Assembly (NCBI GenBank): GCA_016763335.1
Contig: JAESUD010000163.1
Location: forward strand, 1 to 5,434
Direction: 5' to 3'
Length of the DNA stretch: 5,434 bases
Source: Emcibacteraceae bacterium
GTDB taxonomy: Bacteria > Pseudomonadota > Alphaproteobacteria > Sphingomonadales > Emcibacteraceae
Positions 1-4,333 of this stretch are shown here, in pieces; within the stretch, counting starts at the first letter, position 1; each line of letters starts with the position of its first letter. The position numbers were made by a program, and so were the translations under genes. A model generated the notes under the pieces. That model made no database searches. It was not told the origin of the DNA and was given only the letters and a program-made list of their open reading frames with translations.

Positions 1-983
1 CATGGATTAACGCCTCAAGTACCAATACGCATTATAGAAAATTTCGCCTCGCCAGTATTGACGCATGGCAACAGCTCGATAATGAACTGGGCCTAGGCAT
101 AATTTGGGGTGGCGCGTTAAGATGGCAACCCGAGGGCCCCGCCGCCGACAGACTTGCTAATGCTATTAATATTTTGAAAAATACTGATTATGCTTTGCAA
201 AACCTATCACCTGACAATTTCAATATAACAGCACCGGAATTTACCCCGAACGAAATGGCTGTTGCCGGACTTTCAACAGTCGATGGTCATCTCGACCCGC
301 TTGCGGTTACCCATAAATTAGTTGCCCGCGCGAAAGCACTCGGCGCATCCATCAAAACACCCTGCACCGTTGAGGGGCTCTTGATGAACGGCGATAAACT
401 TCAGGGCGTTAAAACAAGCTGCGGCGATATTGCGCTTGATAGACTAGTAGTCGCGGCGGGGGTTGATACACCGGATTTAACCGCGATTATCGGTTATAAA
501 CCGCCGCTTGTTCATGCGCCGGGGATACTCGCCCATACTTTACCAGTTAAATTTTCAAGTAAAAAAGTCGTCTATGCACCAGGAATCCATTTCAAGCAAT
601 TTGCCGATGGCCGTATTGTCGGCGCCGATGCGGAAGAACCGCCGCAGAGCATTGCCCACGAACTGATCAGAAGCAAAGCCATAAAATTTCCTGATAAAGA
701 AATTGAAAATATGCACACACAGCGCATCATTGACAAGATCGCCAATGTTTTCCCCGCTGCCAAGAACGCAGGCCCCGATCGTTTGACTTTAGGCTTTAGA
801 CCCAAAGCAAAAGATGGCTTCCCCATACTCGGCTTTACCCCCGGATCAATAGACATTTATACCGCAGTAATGCATTCAGGTGTAACCCTCGCCCCCATAG
901 TAGGTCGCATGGTAGCAAAGGAAATTATGGAAGATAGAGCTGAGCCAATATTATCACCATACCGCCCGGAACGTTTTATATAA
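1..983 (+). CDS. FAD-dependent oxidoreductase, DAO family (5' partial)
   Basis: The reading frame is open from the left edge (first whole codon at base 3) to TAA at 981-983, giving 326 residues of a longer protein. The FAD-binding GxGxxG N-terminus is outside the window. Visible DAO-fold landmarks, numbered from base 3, are: WINAS at the start; VDGHLDP near 93-99, followed by a helix rich in A, R and K; VVAAG near 149-153, the end of the second FAD-contact strand; GFRPKAKDGFPILG near 264-277; HSGVTLAP near 291-298, the C-terminal flavin-contact loop; and a YRPERF tail. Family members oxidise amines or amino acids such as glycine, sarcosine or D-amino acids with flavin. The substrate cannot be read from this fragment. 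A TTG at 174 is an internal codon, since family-like sequence continues upstream of it. The gene converges on arsC with one base between stop codons. Family assignment is firm, specificity unknown. Confidence 0.88.
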   Translation, partial: WINASSTNTHYRKFRLASIDAWQQLDNELGLGIIWGGALRWQPEGPAADRLANAINILKNTDYALQNLSPDNFNITAPEFTPNEMAVAGLSTVDGHLDPLAVTHKLVARAKALGASIKTPCTVEGLLMNGDKLQGVKTSCGDIALDRLVVAAGVDTPDLTAIIGYKPPLVHAPGILAHTLPVKFSSKKVVYAPGIHFKQFADGRIVGADAEEPPQSIAHELIRSKAIKFPDKEIENMHTQRIIDKIANVFPAAKNAGPDRLTLGFRPKAKDGFPILGFTPGSIDIYTAVMHSGVTLAPIVGRMVAKEIMEDRAEPILSPYRPERFI

Positions 984-984
984 T

Positions 985-1338
985 TCAATCAGCGAAAAGA
1001 GCGAGCACAGCTTCCGGCGGGCGACCAATTGCCGCTTTGTTGCCATTAATCACAATTGGCCGTTCAATTAATTTCGGATGCTTGATCATGGCATTTATCA
1101 ATTGATCACGGGTGAGGTTTGTATCAGACAGCTTATTTTCAATATATTCCGCCTCCTTTTTACGCATTAAATCACGCGGTTCTACCCCTAACATTTTTAA
1201 AATGTGCTCCAGTTCATCAAAACTTGGCACATCATTAAGATATTGGCGAATGGTAGCCTTGATGCCCTCTTGTTCGAGTAACGCCAAAGTCTGGCGAGAT
1301 TTGCTACACCGGGGGTTATGGTAAATAGTAACGGTCAT
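985..1338 (-). CDS. arsC: ArsC-family arsenate reductase-like protein (YfgD type)
   Basis: This 117-residue thioredoxin-fold protein belongs to the glutaredoxin-linked ArsC/Spx family. It opens with IYHNPRCSKSR, placing the nucleophilic Cys at residue 11. The arginines that bind the oxyanion in E. coli ArsC (60, 94, 107) have counterparts here at 59 (LMRKK), 93 (ERPIV) and 106 (IGRPPEAV). It lacks the C-terminal extension of plasmid ArsC and, from memory, is closest in length and wording to E. coli YfgD, whose physiological role is less clear than true arsenate reduction. No arsR, arsB or acr3 gene is nearby, so arsenic resistance is not supported by context. The ATG at 1338 has an AGGA about 8 bases upstream. 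The gene diverges from bfd across a spacer with Fur-box-like sites. Family assignment is secure; the arsenate role is inferred from homology. Confidence 0.88.
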   Translation of the reverse strand: MTVTIYHNPRCSKSRQTLALLEQEGIKATIRQYLNDVPSFDELEHILKMLGVEPRDLMRKKEAEYIENKLSDTNLTRDQLINAMIKHPKLIERPIVINGNKAAIGRPPEAVLALFAD

Positions 1339-1422
1339 TATTTATTCCTGAAATTAAATCAAACTCTCTTTCGCATATAAACAATAATTATTCATCTTTC
1401 CAACAATAATATAAAAATAAAA

Positions 1423-1441
1423 GATAATAAGAATGATTATT
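1423..1441. promoter_or_regulatory. Fur-box-like site, distal
   Basis: The 19 bases match the classical Fur box (GATAATGATAATCATTATC) at 15 positions by hand alignment. With the proximal site at 1451-1469 it forms a perfect inverted repeat: bases 1425-1438 are the reverse complement of 1454-1467, with 15 bases between. It lies upstream of the predicted bfd -35 and, in the other direction, over a possible -10 for arsC. The region is AT-rich, so the score alone is weak; the long perfect dyad is the stronger evidence. Which iron regulator binds (Fur, or an alphaproteobacterial Irr/RirA-type protein) is not determined. Confidence 0.55.
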
Positions 1442-1448
1442 AACATTA

Positions 1449-1478
1449 TTGACAATCATTCTTATTAGCATGTAATAA
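1449..1478 (+). promoter_or_regulatory. Predicted bfd promoter with Fur-box-like operator in its spacer
   Basis: A perfect -35 (TTGACA, 1449-1454) is followed after 18 bases by TAATAA (1473-1478) as a weak -10. A Fur-box-like stretch at 1451-1469 (13 of 19 matches to the classical box) fills the -35/-10 interval, where a bound repressor would block RNA polymerase. This fits the known iron-starvation induction of bfd in pseudomonads. Transcription would start near 1485, about 20 bases before the bfd ATG. The -10 assignment is the weakest part. Confidence 0.55.
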
Positions 1479-1491
1479 TAGTCACTTAATT

Positions 1492-1495
1492 GGAG
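1492..1495 (+). promoter_or_regulatory. Shine-Dalgarno of bfd (decides the start)
   Basis: GGAG lies 9 bases before the ATG at 1505. The in-frame TTG at 1490 overlaps this motif and would add five residues (LEHKK) not found in Bfd proteins, so the ATG is chosen as start. Confidence 0.75.
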
Positions 1496-1504
1496 CATAA
1501 AAAA

Positions 1505-1690
1505 ATGTATGTTTGTGTATGCAATGCACTAAATGAAAACACAGTTCGTGAAGCCGCCCGTAAGAATAAGGGTAGCCTTAATGCTGTACAAGTATATGAA
1601 ACGCTAGGTGTTAAGCCACAATGCGGCATGTGTCTTTGTGATGCACAAAATATTTGCAATAATGAAAAAATATCACTCCAAACTACATAA
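1505..1690 (+). CDS. bfd: Bacterioferritin-associated ferredoxin
   Basis: This 61-residue protein is a BFD-like [2Fe-2S] ferredoxin. It begins MYVCVCNALN, as in E. coli Bfd (MYVCLCNG). The four cluster ligands are readable: Cys4 and Cys6 (CxC) and Cys40 and Cys43 (CGMC), with a helical spacer between. Cys45 and Cys51 are additional. Bfd binds at the haem of bacterioferritin and passes electrons to it, reducing stored ferric iron so that it can leave the cage. The gene is directly upstream of bfr on the same strand, 128 bases apart, which strengthens the call. A Fur-like operator covers its promoter, consistent with expression when iron is scarce. No convincing terminator follows it, so read-through into bfr is possible. 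Confidence 0.95.
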   Translation: MYVCVCNALNENTVREAARKNKGSLNAVQVYETLGVKPQCGMCLCDAQNICNNEKISLQTT

Positions 1691-1697
1691 ACCAGTT

Positions 1698-1716
1698 AAT
1701 AATGATTTTCACTATT
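1698..1716. promoter_or_regulatory. Possible third Fur-box-like site, between bfd and bfr
   Basis: Fourteen of 19 positions match the classical Fur box by hand alignment. It sits just after the bfd stop and about 40 bases upstream of the predicted bfr -35, so if real it would be an upstream rather than a promoter-blocking site. In DNA this rich in A and T, a match of this quality can arise by chance. Confidence 0.3.
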
Positions 1717-1756
1717 ATAATCAACTAGTTAACTAACTATCACTCTCCTAATATAA

Positions 1757-1785
1757 TTGACTTTTCGCCTAATAAACCCTAATAT
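1757..1785 (+). promoter_or_regulatory. Predicted bfr promoter
   Basis: TTGACT (1757-1762, one mismatch to the -35 consensus) is separated by an ideal 17 bases from TAATAT (1780-1785, two mismatches to the -10). The start of transcription would fall near 1791-1793, giving a leader of about 27 bases. This promoter is separate from that of bfd, so bfr need not follow bfd expression. Confidence 0.55.
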
Positions 1786-1786
1786 C

Positions 1787-1812
1787 CTCCTGAAATAAAA
1801 ACATATCAGGAG
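1787..1812 (+). promoter_or_regulatory. Inverted repeat covering the bfr ribosome binding site
   Basis: CTCCTGA (1787-1793) is the exact reverse complement of TCAGGAG (1806-1812), with a 12-base A-rich loop. The right arm contains the AGGAG Shine-Dalgarno (1808-1812), placed 6 bases before the bfr ATG. In RNA, the seven-pair stem would hide the ribosome site. The left arm lies at or before the start point predicted for the bfr promoter, so only transcripts arriving from upstream would carry the whole hairpin. It could instead be a DNA operator. Confidence 0.5.
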
Positions 1813-1818
1813 CAGGCC

Positions 1819-2295
1819 ATGAAGGGTGACAAAAAAGTTATTGAATTTCTCAATATTGTACTCAAAAACGAATTAACCGCGATTAACCAGTATTTTCTTC
1901 ATAGTCGTATATATGGCGACTGGGGGTTTTTAGCGCTAGAAAAATACGAATATGGCGAATCTCTGGACGAAATGAAACATGCCGATGAGCTGATCAAACG
2001 CATTTTATTCCTCGAAGGCCTCCCCGCCATGCAACAACTCGGGAAGCTTAAAATAGGTGAGAATGTCACCGAAATGATGAAAGGTGACCTTGAGATAGAG
2101 CTAGAAGGCCATGCTGACTTAAAAGACGCCAATAAATACTGCGAAGAAGTCCGCGATTATGTATCACGTGAACTTTTTGAAAGCATCCTTTCCGATGAAG
2201 AAGAGCATATCGATTGGTTGGAAACAAATCTTGCCTTGATCGACAGAGTAGGTGAGAAGAATTACCTACAATCACAAATGGGTTCTGCGGACTAA
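1819..2295 (+). CDS. bfr: Bacterioferritin (haem-containing ferritin)
   Basis: The 158 residues match the full length of the family and begin MKGDKKVIEFLN, the standard Bfr N-terminus. Bfr assembles into a 24-subunit cytoplasmic shell that oxidises ferrous iron and stores it as a ferric mineral. All dinuclear ferroxidase ligands are present in E. coli numbering: Glu18, Glu51, His54, Glu94, Glu127 and His130, plus the nearby Tyr25. Met52, the axial haem ligand shared across the dimer, is present, so this is a haem-binding catalytic subunit. Asp50, an inner-surface iron site in E. coli, is kept, but its partner His46 is Gly here. AGGAG six bases upstream sets the start. The gene has its own predicted promoter, follows bfd, and is closed by a terminator within the convergent pyrD. 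Confidence 0.97.
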   Translation: MKGDKKVIEFLNIVLKNELTAINQYFLHSRIYGDWGFLALEKYEYGESLDEMKHADELIKRILFLEGLPAMQQLGKLKIGENVTEMMKGDLEIELEGHADLKDANKYCEEVRDYVSRELFESILSDEEEHIDWLETNLALIDRVGEKNYLQSQMGSAD

Positions 2296-2301
2296 TCAGC
2301 T

Positions 2302-3357
2302 TTATTTATGATCAATACCGATGGCCTCGCTAATATTGCTGAGGCCATCTTTTTTTATCAACATTTCTAATTCAGCATTAATTTTCCGAACCAATCCGGG
2401 CCCGTGGTAAACGAGCGCCGAATATAACTGCACAAGGGATGCGCCCGCTTTTATTTTTGCGTAAGCCTGTTCGCCACTGCTGATACCGCCAACGCCAATT
2501 AACGGTATTTTCCCCTCTGTCAAACGGTACATTCTAGAGAGTATTTTTGTCGACAACTCAAATAATGGCGTTCCGCTCATCCCACCCATTTCACCTTTTA
2601 AAGAAGACGTTAAGCCATCACGTGAAAGCGTTGTATTACTAACAATCAATCCATCCATTTGATGTTTTAAGACTATTTCTGCAATATCTTCGCATTCACC
2701 ATCATCAAGGTCCGGGGCAATTTTAAGAAGTAACGGAGGATTATTCTCAAACTCCGCCTCGTCGCGAACAGATTTAAGTTTTGATAAAAGTTCATCAAGT
2801 GCCTCCCTACCCTGAAGTGCCCTTAAGCCAGGCGTATTCGGAGAAGAAATATTAATGGTAAAATAATCCGCCAGCCTCAGAACACGCCTCAGACCAATAA
2901 CATAATCTTCAACCTGATCTTCGCTTAATTTATTAGCACCTATATTGGCCCCGACAATGCCATTATTCCTATCGCGTCCTTCAAGTTGACGGACATAATA
3001 ATCAAGCCCCTGATTATTAAACCCCAACCGGTTAATAACGGCCTGATCCTGAGTAAGTCTGAAAATTCTTGGCTTATCATTACCGACCTGCGCCAGCGGT
3101 GTTACGGTACCCGTTTCTACAAAACCAAAACCCTGTTTCAACATAGGGTTATATACTTCCGCATTTTTATCAAACCCAGCGGCAAGCCCAACAGGGTTTG
3201 GGAAATCAAGACCCCATAATTTTTGAGAAAGCAATTTTGATTGCTTCATCCGCTCGGCGGGAAGCAATCCTGACTTAAGAGCAAGAATAGCCAAGCCATG
3301 TGCCCGTTCAGCCGAGAACATAAAAAGAAACGATTTAGAGAGATCATATAAATTCAT
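2302..3357 (-). CDS. pyrD: Dihydroorotate dehydrogenase (quinone), class 2
   Basis: This 351-residue FMN enzyme oxidises dihydroorotate to orotate in pyrimidine synthesis and passes electrons to membrane quinone. The N-terminal helical segment (LFMFSAERAHGLAI, about 11-24) is the membrane-associated, quinone-tunnel part found only in class 2. Motifs follow in order: GLAAGFDKN (57-65), FVETGTVTP (79-87), RLGFNN (110-115), NISSPNTPGLR (169-179) with Ser172 as the class 2 catalytic base, KIAPDL (212-217), SNTT (240-243), IGVGGI (287-292, phosphate contact) and LVQLYSALVY (308-317). The ATG at 3357 is preferred because GAGGA lies five bases upstream; a GTG at 3369 would add four residues but has no ribosome site. 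The DUF952 gene is 23 bases upstream. The gene converges on bfr with six bases between stops, and its last codons carry the bfr terminator on the other strand. Confidence 0.96.
   Translation of the reverse strand: MNLYDLSKSFLFMFSAERAHGLAILALKSGLLPAERMKQSKLLSQKLWGLDFPNPVGLAAGFDKNAEVYNPMLKQGFGFVETGTVTPLAQVGNDKPRIFRLTQDQAVINRLGFNNQGLDYYVRQLEGRDRNNGIVGANIGANKLSEDQVEDYVIGLRRVLRLADYFTINISSPNTPGLRALQGREALDELLSKLKSVRDEAEFENNPPLLLKIAPDLDDGECEDIAEIVLKHQMDGLIVSNTTLSRDGLTSSLKGEMGGMSGTPLFELSTKILSRMYRLTEGKIPLIGVGGISSGEQAYAKIKAGASLVQLYSALVYHGPGLVRKINAELEMLIKKDGLSNISEAIGIDHK
2320..2356 (+). terminator. Intrinsic terminator of bfr, inside pyrD
   Basis: GATGGCCTC (2320-2328) and GAGGCCATC (2341-2349) form a perfect nine-pair stem around a 12-base loop, followed at once by seven T residues (2350-2356). 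On the plus strand this is a textbook rho-independent terminator 24 bases past the bfr stop. On the minus strand no T-run follows, so it works in one direction. It lies within the pyrD coding sequence, codons 334-346. Confidence 0.88.
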
Positions 3358-3362
3358 CAAAA

Positions 3363-3367
3363 TCCTC
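3363..3367 (-). promoter_or_regulatory. Shine-Dalgarno of pyrD (decides the start)
   Basis: GAGGA on the minus strand ends five bases before the ATG at 3357. It overlaps the in-frame GTG at 3369, which itself has only A/T-rich DNA upstream. This favours the ATG. Confidence 0.7.
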
Positions 3368-3380
3368 ACATAAACTTTGG

Positions 3381-3704
3381 TTAATTGCCACCTTGTAATT
3401 CATCAATACTTACTACAGCATCCAGTTCAAGATCACCATATAAATGCGGAAACTTTTCACCATTTCTCGATACTTCCCATTTAAGAATGGTCGGATCAAG
3501 CCGATCAATTGCCACTTTTAGAAGCAACAATCTTGTTTGGTTTTTAAAATGTTTATCCAGCGTTTCCGTTACCTGATCAAAGGCAGAAAAGTGAATAAAA
3601 CCATCGCGCTCATCATCCGCGGACCCTTTATAAACACCTGCATCCAACGCTTTTTCCCAATCAAATTTGGAACATATTTTATATATCACATCAACTTTAA
3701 ACAT
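3381..3704 (-). CDS. DUF952 family protein
   Basis: The 107-residue soluble protein fits DUF952 over its whole length. It begins with VIYKI (6-10) and has a W near residue 16 in the WEKA context. It carries the family signature GSADDERDGFIHFS (27-40), DQVTETLDKHF (43-53) and the C-terminal WEVSRNGEKFPHLYGDL (76-92). No signal peptide or membrane segment is visible. The biochemical role of DUF952 is not established, as far as I know, and none is assigned here. It precedes pyrD by 23 bases on the same strand and is probably in its operon. From memory, DUF952 next to pyrD is recurrent in Alphaproteobacteria. The start has only a weak GGA six bases upstream and lies 11 bases after a terminator-like hairpin. 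Confidence 0.88.
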   Translation of the reverse strand: MFKVDVIYKICSKFDWEKALDAGVYKGSADDERDGFIHFSAFDQVTETLDKHFKNQTRLLLLKVAIDRLDPTILKWEVSRNGEKFPHLYGDLELDAVVSIDELQGGN

Positions 3705-3715
3705 CTATTTTCCAT

Positions 3716-3755
3716 AAAAAAAACATGCTTCACTAAAAATAGCAAAGCATGTTTT
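3716..3755 (-). terminator. Intrinsic terminator after the XRE gene / leader of DUF952-pyrD
   Basis: Read on the minus strand, AAAACATGCTT (3755-3745) pairs with AAGCATGTTTT (3730-3720) across a 14-base loop, and an unbroken run of eight T residues occupies 3723-3716. The outer stem pairs are A-T and overlap the T-run, and the strong core is CATGCTT/AAGCATG. It begins 24 bases past the XRE stop, fitting that gene's terminator, and ends 11 bases before the DUF952 ATG, so it also lies in the leader of any transcript entering DUF952-pyrD from upstream. Plus-strand reading gives only four T residues, so it would be weak in that direction. Confidence 0.7.
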
Positions 3756-3779
3756 AAATCATTTTAATATCAACGGATT

Positions 3780-4214
3780 TTATTTTTTACCGTTAGAGCC
3801 AATTGCTGAATTTCCAACAGCTTTAACCATTTCGAAAATTTTCTTTCTAACGGTAGGATCTGTAATCTTATAATAAGCCCGTACAAGCTCCAATGTTTCC
3901 CGGCGAGATAATTTATCAATTTCAAAAACCTGTTTATTACCTTCAGCCATTCCATCGGCTTTACGGGTAGTTTCTGGTGCCATTTCATCGAAGAAAAAAG
4001 ACACCGGAACATCAAGAATTCTTGAGAGTTGAAACAGACGGCTAGAGCCAATTCTGTTTGCGCCACGTTCGTATTTTTGAACCTGTTGAAAAGTTAGTCC
4101 AAGAGCTTTTCCCAGCTTCTCTTGACTCATTCCAAGTAGAGTTCTTCTGAGGCGTACTCTGGCGCCTACATGAATATCTACTGGATCTGGTGATGATTTT
4201 TTGATCATGCTCAT
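3780..4214 (-). CDS. XRE-family helix-turn-helix transcriptional regulator
   Basis: From the ATG at 4214 this is a 144-residue protein. After PDPVDIHVGARVR (9-21), a Cro/CI-type helix-turn-helix spans about 18-73, with the core MSQEKLGKALGLTFQQVQKYERGANRI shown here only as its limits, residues 29-55. VPVSFFFDEM (69-78) follows, a phrase typical of the alphaproteobacterial group. The C-terminal part (103-133, RRETLELVRAYYKI and TDPTVRKKIFEMV) is predicted helical and conserved in that group. It is expected to bind DNA as a dimer; its targets are unknown. In many Alphaproteobacteria this regulator lies between lnt and metK. Here lnt is upstream as expected, but metK is absent. AAGG ten bases upstream supports the ATG; a TTG at 4259 would add 15 residues unlike the family. 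Family assignment is firm, targets unknown. Confidence 0.92.
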   Translation of the reverse strand: MSMIKKSSPDPVDIHVGARVRLRRTLLGMSQEKLGKALGLTFQQVQKYERGANRIGSSRLFQLSRILDVPVSFFFDEMAPETTRKADGMAEGNKQVFEIDKLSRRETLELVRAYYKITDPTVRKKIFEMVKAVGNSAIGSNGKK

Positions 4215-4301
4215 TTTTAAAGTACCTTGTTCAATATAAATTTTACAAATACTTTTCAATCTATCATTAAGTAAGATCGCCCGCCCACAAAGTATGGCTA
4301 T

Positions 4302-4330
4302 TGTTTAGTGATGATGTTATTTAACGTCAA
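4302..4330 (-). promoter_or_regulatory. Possible promoter for the XRE regulator
   Basis: On the minus strand, TTGACG (4330-4325) starts just past the lnt stop and is followed after 17 bases by TAAACA (4307-4302), a poor -10. An imperfect 16-base palindrome (4313-4328, six of eight half-site positions matching) overlaps the -35 and could be an autoregulatory operator. The rest of the lnt-XRE spacer (4215-4333) shows no terminator. The regulator could equally be read through from lnt. Confidence 0.25.
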
Positions 4331-4333
4331 GCT

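Noticed and set aside
572..856. Open frame on the minus strand inside the oxidoreductase gene.
   Set aside because: It is a shadow of a gene with clear family motifs, and its translation resembles no family I know. The same holds for plus-strand frames at 1112-1324, 2986-3219, 3385-3576 and 3537-3767, and minus-strand frames at 1899-2132, 2066-2275 and 3770-4066.
1025..1059. Inverted repeat CCAATTG/CAATTGG within arsC as a terminator for the upstream oxidoreductase gene.
   Set aside because: The core CAATTG is itself a palindrome, so the match is cheap. The loop is 21 bases and no T-run follows.
985..1338. Arsenic resistance operon.
   Set aside because: Only a lone YfgD-like ArsC is present, with no arsR, efflux gene or arsenic-type operator nearby.
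1723..1738. Short palindromes and tandem AACTA-like units (AACTAGTT, AGTTAACT) after bfd.
   Set aside because: They are very short and AT-rich with no link to a promoter element, so chance is adequate; as a hairpin they would not terminate transcription.
2347..2356. Possible -1 frameshift site in pyrD: a run of seven A residues on the minus strand just before a stable hairpin.
   Set aside because: It lies in the last 20 codons, a shift would reach a stop after only a few codons, and the A-run and hairpin are fully explained as the bfr terminator on the other strand.
3705..3779. SAM riboswitch, expected if metK followed the XRE regulator.
   Set aside because: There is no metK, and the 75 bp spacer is accounted for by a simple terminator with no further structure.
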